Shown here: piece by piece, positions 42,501-49,229 of the stretch
How the letters are laid out: each line of letters begins with the position of its first letter
Position numbering within the stretch: position 1 is the first letter of the stretch
From: Amyelois transitella
Taxonomy: Eukaryota; Arthropoda; Insecta; Lepidoptera; Pyralidae
Reading direction: 5' to 3'
Length of the DNA stretch: 64,000 bases
Assembly: GCF_032362555.1 (NCBI RefSeq)
Contig: NC_083522.1
Coordinates: 1,590,001-1,654,000, forward strand
Translations under genes and position numbers: made by a program
Notes under the pieces: generated by a model
What the model was told of the DNA's origin: nothing
Database searches by the model: none
The model's input: only the letters and a program-made list of their open reading frames with translations

Positions 42501-42554
42501 ACATATGCCAAGACACAGGCAGGTGGTGTGCAGTCACCATCATCTACTAAATGA
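15507..42554 (+). CDS. ABC transporter subfamily A, gene 1 (32 coding exons)
   Basis: Full-size ABCA transporter of 1,671 residues, expected to move lipids across membranes. Exons: 15507-15758, 16020-16161, 16508-16605, 17095-17212, 17481-17566, 18314-18475, 19096-19257 plus 24348-24414, 25340-25507, 26988-27166, 27941-28081, 28371-28488, 28729-28883, 29183-29413, 30525-30663, 31297-31558, 32028-32080, 32888-33006, 33788-34001, 34440-34519, 34864-35059, 35429-35650, 36030-36152, 36396-36638, 36963-37057, 37649-37787, 38310-38420, 38584-38720, 39080-39227, 39400-39628, 41690-41838, 42140-42219, 42357-42554. All junctions are GT-AG and in phase, and the total is 5,016 bp. Layout: TM1 and a luminal loop (exons 1-5), TM2-6 (6-9), NBD1 (11-14), second membrane half (17-25), NBD2 (26-30), C-terminus (31-32). 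Exon 7 is interrupted by a transposon, so this haplotype may be null. Start ATG 15507 precedes the first membrane segment. The ABCA member was not determined. Confidence 0.93.
18195..18280 (+). repeat. Family A repeat fragment
   Basis: Partial copy (CCCTTAGTTGCCTTTTACGAC, GAGATGGAGTGGTCC) of the common ~260-bp repeat with a CATA/TATG tail, in intron 5 of ABCA gene 1, about 30 bp before exon 6. Confidence 0.75.
18520..18995. repeat. Cluster of family A repeats in intron 6
   Basis: A reverse fragment (about 18520-18598), a complete forward copy (about 18603-18866, GGTCACGTCTATATCCC to ACCACACGGCAC) and another reverse fragment (about 18930-18995). A piece of the family E repeat follows at about 18995-19075. 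Confidence 0.8.
19646..21431 (+). CDS. PIF/Harbinger transposase (HARBI1-like nuclease)
   Basis: Five exons: 19646-19870, 20011-20201, 20251-20425, 20657-20798 and 21022-21431 (TAG), GT-AG junctions in phase, about 380 residues. The DDE triad is visible: D in [11 protein letters not shown] in [10 protein letters not shown] and E in [16 protein letters not shown] lies between them, and VLHNIAIH follows. It cuts and integrates the element in the nucleus, normally with the Myb-like partner encoded on the other strand. All exons are open and no damage is seen. The start ATG 19646 gives MHSLRLLW; an earlier start is not evident. Confidence 0.92.
21393..21437. repeat. Perfect palindrome over the transposase stop codon
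   Basis: AATTATCTAGTCAGTAGAATGC-free arms of 22 bp (21393-21414 and 21416-21437) are exact reverse complements around a single A. The stop codon (21429-21431) lies in the right arm. Confidence 0.9.
21438..21903. other. Intergenic spacer between the two Harbinger genes
   Basis: AT-rich 3' flank of both convergent genes. It holds a tandem duplication at about 21700-21790 (ATTGTATATTCTAT(G/C)ACTA followed by CTAGAAGAAGCAGTCTT, twice). Confidence 0.7.
21904..21987. repeat. Inverted repeat around the Myb-like gene stop codon
   Basis: ACCGCAGTAGAGACAACA (21904-21921) and TGTTGTCTCTACTGCGGT (21970-21987) are exact reverse complements, 18 bp each. The stop codon of the - strand gene (21947-21949) is in the loop. 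Confidence 0.9.
21947..23907 (-). CDS. Harbinger Myb/SANT-like DNA-binding protein
   Basis: Accessory protein that binds the transposon ends and assists the transposase. Exon 1 is 23846-23907 (ATG at 23907; [12 protein letters not shown]), exon 2 is 23572-23704 ([15 protein letters not shown]), and exon 3 begins near 23470 ([12 protein letters not shown]) and ends near 23280. A small exon probably lies at about 22970-23070, and the last runs from about 22460 to the stop at 21947. The last exon is Pro/Arg/Ala-rich, then forms a charged helix ([18 protein letters not shown]) likely to be a coiled coil. The Trp-rich N-terminal half ([20 protein letters not shown]) fits the Myb/SANT-like fold. 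The junctions of exons 3 and 4 are less certain than the others. Confidence 0.8.
22705..22885 (-). repeat. Family B repeat nested in the Harbinger element
   Basis: Between TTGACGTC (about 22722) and GACGTCAA (about 22829), with GAAGTTTGTTGCGCCGCTTC and GGAAGTCGGCGGTAG inside. It lies in an intron of the Myb-like gene. Confidence 0.75.
24485..24680 (+). repeat. Family A repeat
   Basis: Partial copy from GTCATGTCTATATCTCTTAC to GCCTTCTACGACAGTCAC in intron 7 of ABCA gene 1. Confidence 0.8.
24865..25285 (+). repeat. Family A repeat split by a family B repeat
   Basis: The family A copy (24865-24947 and about 25104-25285) is interrupted by a family B copy at about 24947-25095. AATGATAGAAT occurs on both sides of the insert, so A is older than B here. 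Confidence 0.78.
25515..25690 (+). repeat. Family B repeat
   Basis: Copy starting AATTCAAAATTTTTATTCAT, containing GACGTCAA and CCGCTTCCAAGGCGTCAGTG and ending at GGTAACAAACTGCACTG, just inside intron 8. Confidence 0.8.
25790..26045 (+). repeat. RTE-like 3'-end repeat (CCGCGACTTCGTCCGCG type)
   Basis: CCCGCGACTTCGTCCGCGTG, then a body ending with TTCAATTCGAACCAGTAG and TTTATAATATTAGTTT. The reverse copy of the same body is at about 58.66-58.89 kb. Confidence 0.75.
26230..26390 (-). repeat. Family B repeat
   Basis: GACGTCCGTTGAAAAGACTG to GACGTCAATAAGTGATACC in intron 8; ends in the AAATAAATCTATTCTAT tail typical of this family. The rest of intron 8 (26.4-26.98 kb) shows nothing further. Confidence 0.78.
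27535..27790 (+). repeat. Family E repeat
   Basis: Contains ATAAAGGGAAGATCTTCCACC, CAGGCTAGGTGTTATGCC, TTGGCTGTTGTGTCTTGTGG and CGTAGAGATGGCG. A second copy lies at about 37380-37600 and a fragment at about 18995-19075. Class unknown. Confidence 0.6.
28230..28700 (+). repeat. Family A repeat fragments around NBD1 exon 11
   Basis: Two partial copies, about 28230-28281 and 28535-28690, flank the Walker A exon. Confidence 0.75.
29445..29610 (-). repeat. Family A repeat
   Basis: Reverse copy, partial (TTCTTTTCTAGGCGATGGGC to GGGATATAGACGTGACC) in intron 13. Confidence 0.78.
29985..30095. repeat. Family C repeat, fold-back pair
   Basis: CACTTGCCACGATCTCTGC in forward orientation, then GGAAAGTGGTAGTCTCTGCC to ATTTTATGTATGTATG in reverse, with (GTAT)n at the edge. 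Confidence 0.7.
30240..30490 (-). repeat. RTE-like 3'-end repeat (GCGAAGCCGGGGCGGGC type)
   Basis: Reverse copy; ends CGTGCGAAGCCGGGGCGGGC and contains TTTTGATAAAATTTGGCACA. It lies about 35 bp upstream of exon 14. Confidence 0.7.
30708..31225. repeat. Inverted pair of family A repeats
   Basis: A full reverse copy (about 30708-30965) faces a full forward copy (about 30970-31225) with only a TATG/CATA microsatellite between them, so about 250 bp could fold back in intron 14 RNA. Confidence 0.85.
31575..31935. repeat. Family A repeat plus reverse fragment
   Basis: Forward copy (about 31575-31850), then a reverse terminal fragment (about 31892-31935) with (GTAT)n, in intron 15. Confidence 0.8.
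32150..32360 (+). repeat. RTE-like 3'-end repeat
   Basis: CCGCCCGCGACTTCGTCCGC, TCCCGCGGGAACTCTGG, ATTTCATGGTAATCGGTTCA and a final TTTATAATATTAGTAGGAT. Typical non-LTR 3' end in insect genomes. Confidence 0.8.
32383..32612 (+). mobile_element. tRNA-derived SINE
   Basis: A box region TGGTGCAGCGGTAG, B box AGTTCGAATCC, body GGCCTGGGTCTTGGATG. It sits directly after the RTE-like repeat in intron 16. Confidence 0.85.
32685..32840 (-). repeat. Family B repeat
   Basis: TTGACGTCCAGTGTAAATGC to GACGTCAATTAAAACC, 50 bp before exon 17. Confidence 0.78.
33150..33302 (-). mobile_element. tRNA-derived SINE, 5' part
   Basis: Reverse copy with GGATTCGAACCCGGG (B box) and CTACCGCTGCACCACAGAGG (A box) in intron 17. 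The remaining intron to 33787 shows no feature I can name. Confidence 0.85.
34010..34115 (+). repeat. Family C repeat
   Basis: ATACATAAAATCACGCCTC, CCCGGAGGGGTAGGCAGAGA, CACTTGCCACGATCTCTGC. It begins only a few bases after exon 18. Another fragment of the same family is at about 35085-35225 (AACTTTCTTCATGCAAGCTC). Confidence 0.78.
37205..37600 (+). repeat. Family B and family E repeats in intron 24
   Basis: A shortened family B copy at about 37205-37325 and a family E copy at about 37380-37600. Confidence 0.65.
38025..38278 (-). repeat. Family A repeat
   Basis: Reverse copy from CGTGCCGTGTGGTTTCACGG to ATATAGACGTGATCATATG, ending about 30 bp upstream of exon 26. Confidence 0.8.
38310..41838 (+). 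other. NBD2 of ABCA gene 1 (exons 26-30)
   Basis: Second nucleotide-binding domain. Walker [10 protein letters not shown] in exon 27, Q-loop GYCPQFFG in exon 28, signature [10 protein letters not shown] and Walker [13 protein letters not shown] in exon 29, and H-loop [12 protein letters not shown] across the junction of exons 29 and 30. The signature has Cys-Ala after SGG; many ABCA proteins have Asn-Lys there. Exon 29 is unusually GC-rich and its last ~101 bp seed the array in the next intron. Confidence 0.92.
39528..41490 (+). repeat. 116-bp exon-derived tandem array, gene 1
   Basis: About 17 head-to-tail units of 116 bp. The first unit is the last 101 bp of coding exon 29 (from GACGTGGCGGCCAGGCGG) with its donor (CACAG|GTAACA) and 15 bp of intron; the other copies fill the start of intron 29. 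Inner units look identical. One unit has the donor changed to AT (about 40557) and the last has several substitutions. GC content is very high, with repeated GGG runs on the coding strand. 116 is not a multiple of 3, and reading past the first donor meets TAA at once, so only the first donor can give the normal protein. Confidence 0.97.
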
Positions 42555-42958
42555 CAATCGAATACCTAATCGGAAGCCGAATTATTATTACTTTGATATT
42601 ATGTACTTGTTAAGTAAGTATATATATGATTTTTTTATACAATAAAAATTTTACTTATAATTCTGATTTTGATTATGTTGTTTTATTTCTACCTACACCT
42701 TAGTCGGCAACCTGTACTTAGTTTCTGATGTAAAGTTCGATCTAAATTTAAGAGCATAAAAGTAAGCTGTTTTAAGGTTAACCATAAAAATCTATTTGCC
42801 AATGAGTACATCACCACATGCCGCGATATCAGCATATGTGTCATTGTCAATCTTGACACATTTACATTGCACTTTTTTCATTTTGATTCAAGGTCGCGGC
42901 TGTGCGCATGTTTTCTTCAATAAAATCCAATTAAAATTGTCCCCAGTGCCACAATCTT
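42555..42958 (+). other. 3' UTR of ABCA gene 1 and spacer to UMP-CMP kinase
   Basis: AATAAA at 42641-42646 is the likely poly(A) signal of ABCA gene 1, about 90 bp after its stop. The remaining ~300 bp up to the kinase ATG must hold that gene's promoter; no clear TATA or initiator was singled out. Confidence 0.6.
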
Positions 42959-43600
42959 ATGCTTTACCGTGCATTGCGGAGTTTATCTAGTTATCTAAAT
43001 AAAATGGTGCCTGAAGTTGTATTCGTGCTTGGTGCACCCGGTGCCGGCAAAGGAACACAGTGCTCTCTTATTTCTAAAGAATATGGCTTTGTTCACCTTT
43101 CTGCTGGGGATTTGCTACGCGAGGAGCGTCAGAGGCCTGGTTCCGAGTACGGAGAGATGATAGAGCAGTGTATACGTAATGGTGAAATTGTTCCTGTCGA
43201 GGTTACATGTTCACTTCTTCACAAGGCGATGCAGAAGTCGGGTCAGACTAGGTTCTTGGTAGATGGCTTCCCTCGAAACAAGGATAACTTGGAGGGCTGG
43301 ACACGAGAAATGGCGGATAAGACAAAATTATTATTTGTTCTATTCTTTGAGTGTTCAAAAGATTTATGCACTGAGCGGTGTTTGGGACGTGGCGCGGCCG
43401 GCAGCGGGCGTTCAGACGACAATTTGGAGAGTCTTATGAAGAGATTCAATACTTATTTGAATGACACTATGCCTATTATAGAGCACTATGAGAAACAAGG
43501 GCTTGTGCGTAAAATCAATGCTGAGGTTGCTCCTGATCAGGTGTTTGAAGAGGTTAAAAAAGCATTTAACCAGTGTGGATTGGAGAAATTGAATAACTAA
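42959..43600 (+). CDS. CMPK1: UMP-CMP kinase, intronless
   Basis: Transfers phosphate from ATP to UMP/CMP (and dCMP), a step of pyrimidine nucleotide synthesis. 213 residues. P-loop LGAPGAGKGTQC, the NMP-binding region FVHLSAGDLLREE, the substrate motif VDGFPRNKDN, and the lid region GRGAAGSGRSDDN, with all key residues in place. The length is the family's ~195 plus 15 extra N-terminal residues (MLYRALRSLSSYLNK) before a second in-frame ATG at 43004. The extension is basic and Ser/Leu-rich, so it could act as a mitochondrial presequence, with the second ATG giving a cytosolic form; that is inference. It has no introns, unlike all neighbours, so an origin as a retrocopy is possible. It sits between the 3' ends of the two ABCA genes. 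Confidence 0.93.
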   Translation: MLYRALRSLSSYLNKMVPEVVFVLGAPGAGKGTQCSLISKEYGFVHLSAGDLLREERQRPGSEYGEMIEQCIRNGEIVPVEVTCSLLHKAMQKSGQTRFLVDGFPRNKDNLEGWTREMADKTKLLFVLFFECSKDLCTERCLGRGAAGSGRSDDNLESLMKRFNTYLNDTMPIIEHYEKQGLVRKINAEVAPDQVFEEVKKAFNQCGLEKLNN

Positions 43601-44360
43601 TATTAATGATAGATAATTTAGCATAATAGTATTGTGATACATCTTACCCTGTGCTAGCTATGTGCTACATATTACATACCAATAGTTTAAAAGATTGAGC
43701 TTTAAAAGTAATGTAACATGAGTGAAAATATTGAATGACAAAAATGTTATGTATTATTGTGATTAACAGTTGCTTAGCTACACCTACTTATGAGGTGGAG
43801 TAAAATCATGATGCCTGGAAGTAGAACGGAAGACTTGGTTCTTTATAAAATTTTAATTTAATTAATGCTTCTATGCCTAAGCCAGTTAAGAAATATCTAC
43901 TTAAACCAATTTAAAAAAAAATTTATTGAACCCACTCTACTTTTTATTCTAGCTGTTAACTAAATTGCTAAGATTTTTTTATCATCATGGTGAAATTTTC
44001 CTAAACTTTATTACTTGGTTTTGAACTTATTTATTTTGTTTTAGAATTAATAATTTAAATCAGCATGAATATAGGTTGTAATTGTGACTTAGTGTTTTCA
44101 ATTCCACTACCATATCAAATAGTACATTTCCACACTTTTAAATAAGAACATGGCATGCTAATGAGACCCCTTTTCTATTGAACCTTAATAAATCACACAG
44201 TAATATAGTGACTAGTTACCATATCTTTTTTCAGGAGGTTTTGGATTTAATTCCCAGTGCATGCAAATACACACACATTCACTATTCATTAAGTTGGATT
44301 TTAGATTCAGAGATAGTAGCAGGGTGCTTGCTTATTGCTGAGAGGAATGTCCAATTTATA
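43601..44360. other. AT-rich flank of UMP-CMP kinase
   Basis: Presumed 3' UTR and spacer. I see no gene or strong repeat; no canonical AATAAA was confidently assigned to the kinase. Confidence 0.5.
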
Positions 44361-44560
44361 TTCAAATTCAAATTCAAAATTTTTATTCATTATTATAGGA
44401 TATTATTATATCGCTTAATAATTGTCGTATGGTTTAACAACTTGGTTGACGTCAAATAAATTACTTAAAAACTAAGTTTACTGCCGCTTCCAAGGCGTCA
44501 GTGCAGAAGAAGCGGTAACAAACTGCACTGCAGCATTTTCATCAACAACGTCAACTTCAC
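44360..44560 (+). repeat. Family B repeat, long copy
   Basis: Starts ATTCAAATTCAAAATTTTTA, contains GGTTGACGTCAAATAAATTA and CCGCTTCCAAGGCGTCAGTG, and ends CTGCACTGCAGCATTTTCATC with ACGTCAAC. It has nearly the same length and order as the 25.5- and 54.6-kb copies. Confidence 0.82.
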
Positions 44561-44666
44561 AATATTAAATTATACTTAGAATAGAATGTGGACGGGAGAA
44601 TACATTGTTCACGGGAGATTTATATATTTATGAGATTATATATACACCTTTCCTTTCATTGATTTT

Positions 44667-44790
44667 TATTGACTACACACTAGTGACCCACTGCGCTTTT
44701 GCATGTGTAGCATTTATACATATAAACCTTCCCCTTGAATTGCTCTATCTATTTAAATAAAATCATCAAAATTCGTTGCGTAATTTTAAA
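44667..44790 (+). repeat. RTE-like 3'-end repeat (family D)
   Basis: CTAGTGACCCACTGCGC, ATAAACCTTCCCCTTGAATTG, AAAATTCGTTGCGTAATTTT. A decayed family C piece follows at about 44895-44955. Confidence 0.65.
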
Positions 44791-44959
44791 GATCTAATAA
44801 TACTTGGGAAGCACCTTTGCTTTAGACTATGTAGTGTTACTTATATCCAATTGACACTTGTGTTGATTAACAAACTCATGACTCGTGAAACACTGGCTCC
44901 TGGATGGGAAGGCAGAAACCACTACTTTACCTTTGCTACAATTCCTGAATGCATACATA

Positions 44960-46100
44960 CTATTTACATGCCTGTGACACCTTAGACCCTATTTTGATTA
45001 TCATTAGGTTATTATCATTTAGGTTGTGGTCAAATACACTCAAATTTCCAATGAAAGTACCTTTACTTTTACCCATATTTGGGTTATGCATAATCATAAA
45101 TATTTTCATCTTATTGGTATAAATTAATTTTACCTTTCCATTAGTTATTTTCAACTGTTAAGCTGTGTTTTGATAAAAAGGTTACAAATACCTACCCATG
45201 TCTGATGAGTAGGTATGACTTGACTTTAAGTGCAATAATACCAATCAGTTCATATGATGAACGTAAAGGCCATTAGCCTTATCACTGCTGATATAAAACA
45301 GATTATCATGCTGCTTGACCGTGTTTGTTTCGTTTTCAATAATCTTAGTATAATTCTATTAGTTTTTTTTAAGTCTTGTTTCATTCATGTAATGTATATT
45401 CCCACCTATTATATAGTGCCTCATAAAACATAAGAAAGTACTTTTATGCAGAGTTTAAATCATGTCATGTTGAATTTGAATTTGCTATTTTGGACTTAAT
45501 AAGATCATTTGTAGTTTGTAGCAAAATAATGATTTGTTATTAATATTTAGCACCTGAAATATATATTATTTAAATGCCATATTTATACAAGTTCAGATCC
45601 TATTTTCAGATGTCTAAATATGAAAATGAAGAAAAATGTAAAAATTCTAACCATTATCATGTTTGCCAAGTTATAAGCTTCAGCTGTCTATGCCTACCTA
45701 GATATTATATACAATATTTGGCAAGCAAATCCCTACCTATTAATGTAAATCATGCGTCATATTTATGATTATTAGTATAAATTTCTTATGTATAATGCTT
45801 AAAATATGTAATAAACATCTACATTATTAAGAATTTAGACTACAGAGTACAGTGTAGTTCGATGTGTGTAGTAGGTAGGTAACTTTAGTACCTTATCTTA
45901 CAGTTCCGAATTTTATGTACATGAAAATCTTGTCTTGTTTAAGAGGATACCAGGATCCATATATATGTATAACAAAATATTATTAAGTCTGTTTATGCTA
46001 GGAACGTATGTAAAAGGCAAAGAGTTGCAAACGCCATTTGAAAATTTGTAAGTTTGTTACAATAGGAGAGGCAAATATATGGGTAGGTACTTAATAATAT
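44960..46100. other. Featureless AT-rich spacer
   Basis: Short open frames only, none recognisable. No repeats with strong matches elsewhere in the window. Confidence 0.5.
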
Positions 46101-46104
46101 TACG

Positions 46105-46945
46105 ATATATAAATATTGATAAACGGTGAAAAGATACAGTTTTATTGAGAAAGAGAGCCCCACCCAGGTATTTCATCATAGAATAGAAATGTTGATGTAA
46201 AAATCTAGATGTAGTGATTGTGAAAAATTCTATTACAATATATTTACCTGCCTTTAACGAAAGAATAGCATAATTGTGCATGTTAAAATTAGATAAAGCG
46301 GTTGAATCTAGCAATATTTTACCAATTGTTCATGCTTAGTGTTAATTAGGTCATAATGTTATTTATAATTATAGTGGACAGGTTTTCGCAGGGCCGGATT
46401 TGGAATGGGGCACTAAAGAGGCCCCAATTTGATTGACAATCGTGAAACAATGTCCAAATAATTGAGAAGTTACGTAAAGAGTCCACCTTTAATACCAAAA
46501 ATTAAAAGGTCTGTGTGGCTTTTCAACTTCTTCAAATCTAGCCCTGACGATTCTTGTCCGAAGAGATTTTAAAACAAATTCACAGTATTGTATGTTTGTT
46601 TCCTTATGGTTGTGTTCAGTAAATCAACAAAACGGGAGTAAATATGGTTCTGTCCAGGGCCGGATTTGGTTGACAGTAGTTTGGCGTAAGCCGGGCCTTG
46701 AGGCCACTAAGAATATTTCAATAGATATTGATAATCCGTGAAAAATGATAGTTTTATTGAGAAAGGCAGTTCTTCATAGATAAAATAACCAGATAATGTG
46801 GATTGCGAAAAAAAACTGTTGCAAAAGTAGTTATATGACCTGCCTTTAACGACACCATTAGTTAAATTATCACAGATAAGGGCCATGCCCTCCATCACCC
46901 AGGGTCTAACTAGTTCTGGAACCTAAATCCGACCTTGGCTCTGGT
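46105..46945. repeat. Diverged direct repeat with CAGGGCCGGATTTGG ends
   Basis: About 46105-46270 and 46722-46865 share the order ATATTGATAA, CAGTTTTATTGAGAAAG / TAGTTTTATTGAGAAAG, ACCTGCCTTTAACGA. CAGGGCCGGATTTGG occurs at about 46392 and 46657, and a related reverse motif CCGACCTTGGCTCTG ends near 46940. Such termini recall hAT elements, but I found no target duplication. Confidence 0.5.
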
Positions 46946-49229
46946 ATAATGAAAATAGTGTGTGGTAGCTGTGGAGTAAATAAAATGTAATGAAACCAGA
47001 ATATTGAATTGTTTAACTTGAATATCAAACTCATACCAACTAATGTTTGTCAGGCAAATTTGATGTTACCAGTTTAAGTTTTAACGGAGAGATTTATAAA
47101 TCGCTTTCTCTTTACGATATTTATTTTACGCATGCCTGAACTAGCTTTTAGGGAAATAATTGGTTACATGCAAACATATTATCACGTCTATATCCCTTGC
47201 GGGGTAGACAGAGCCAACAATCTTAAAAGACTGAAATGCCAGCTGTATGGCTCTTTGATAGAATTGGGATTAAGTTAGTTTAGGTTATAAAAGAAAAACG
47301 TTCGTACATTCAGTCATTTTATTTAAGAAGAATACAGTTGTGTTACACACTTAACATTTAAACTGAAACTAAACTGAAAATTACTATGCATCTATAATAT
47401 TGTGATCAGCTTTGGATTTAAACGCCGACTTAAAAACTAAAATAAATGTAAATTTGCAACTTCATCAAACGTCAAAAATCTTAAAGAATAAAGTAGTAAT
47501 TGTAGAGTACAAAACAAAAATACAAATTAAAAATATGTGGAATGTGCAAATTTGTTTCCGTGTTTTAACGAACCGACTAAATACTAATAATATTGCTCAT
47601 ATCACGTGAGCTAGATATTGTGTGATTGTGTCGAAATTACATGAAAAATAAAATCACCCACGAAACCATGGTGTTAGTGAGACTTGGCCCAGTAAGTACT
47701 ATCAATCAACATACAATCAGCCACTGTAGCATGACACGTGACAGTACAGTGACGTAACGTGAAACGCGACAGCGGCAGTTATTCGCGCGATATAAAAGTA
47801 GGCGCGCGTGCGCACGCGCAAACGCGTTAAAAATAATAAAACTATTCGTGTAAGCAATCAAAAATGCACTGAATCACTTTGCTTTCTAAGCCTGATAAAT
47901 ATATGAGTAGTTATTTAAAAGTATTGCAACCTTTGCAATAATAATTTTTATTGAATACACTGTGAAAACATAAAAATAAAACTATTTTTAGACCAATCGA
48001 TTGGCAGTGAACATCTTTTCTTGTGGTTTTGCCAATATTTAATTTATACAAAGTTATACTTGTATTATACAACGTGCTACGTAAAATAATGGCCGCTTTG
48101 AGCGTACTTATAAAGCTAAAAATAATGAAGGTACAGATAATATTCTTACTCATTTAAAACATAAGCGGATAACTATTTAAGTGTCACAAAAAAAAAACGT
48201 ACAAGAATAAACATTTGTGCATCTAATAATACAAAAATATGCAGTATGCACTTTATCTCTAACATATAACTTATACATACTGATAAAAAAAAGAATAAAT
48301 AAATCTCTTTGCGAATTTTTTAACTTAATAAAGGATATAATAAGATTTGTTCTTATAAATTCTGTTTCTAGCCAGTACCAAAAGCAAGCATTAACTTATA
48401 AATACAATATTTAAACTTATGTACGTAAGCCAAGATCTTTTAAATTGATTTTATCCAATATTCACACGGGTGCTTTCACCTTTAGAGTTGGTTTATTATG
48501 TGATATTTAAGTATAAATCGAGATGCGCATGAGACGATTTGAAATGCTCAAGTTTAGTAGATGTGACGAAATGAGACACGGGACGGATTTGAACTGAAAT
48601 ATGCAAATGGGATGAATTTCTCCAATAGGTGTAGTCCAAAATGCTTGTGAACCAGTCTTATCAAATCGTACGATTAATACCTATATGATAATAATATCAC
48701 CATCAACTATGTAAATACAAAAGATTTTTGAGGACCCTATTTCAAATAGCAAAAAATACATTACTAGATTTTCAAAGATATAAAAGCGTACAGTGAACCA
48801 TTTAGAAATGTACACCACCTTATGTTTCAAAGGTACACTTTTCTATGTAGCCTACTGTACGTAACTAAGCAATGTGACAGATTGGTCAGATCCATAATTT
48901 TTAACCAATCGATGACACTCAATCGTCTTTCAGCAATATTTAATACATAATATAGGTCACTTATCTGTCATTCTTAAATTTATATACAGGAACAACTTTT
49001 TCTATGGGGGTGACAGTGAAATTGCGAAAAAAGGATCAGCTGTTACATATAAAATTAATCACCTACAGCGACAAAATGAATAGAACTTTTAATGATTTTC
49101 CAAGACAAAGTTGTTCAGTATAATTGTCCGAGTAAGTATGTAAAGGGTGTTGCGTTTGTTACCAGTGACCCTGTATATATATAAATTAAGAGTGACCTGT
49201 ACTAAATACAACGGCCCACTTATCTGTTT
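46946..49229. other. Spacer between UMP-CMP kinase and ABCA gene 2
   Basis: Includes a family A fragment at about 47178-47275 and a CpG-rich patch at about 47755-47830 (ATATAAAAGTAGGCGCGCG), which could be a promoter of an unseen transcript. The rest is AT-rich with no recognisable gene. The 3' UTR of the - strand ABCA gene must lie in its right part; its poly(A) site was not identified. Confidence 0.45.

Noticed and set aside
46392..46942. hAT element bounded by CAGGGCCGGATTTGG
   Set aside because: Termini look right, but no 8-bp target duplication was found at any pairing of the ends.
47661..47700. Possible first coding exon ATGGTGTTAGTGAG.. ending at GTAAGT
   Set aside because: Only eight codons, no downstream + strand exon found, and the following sequence is AT-rich spacer.
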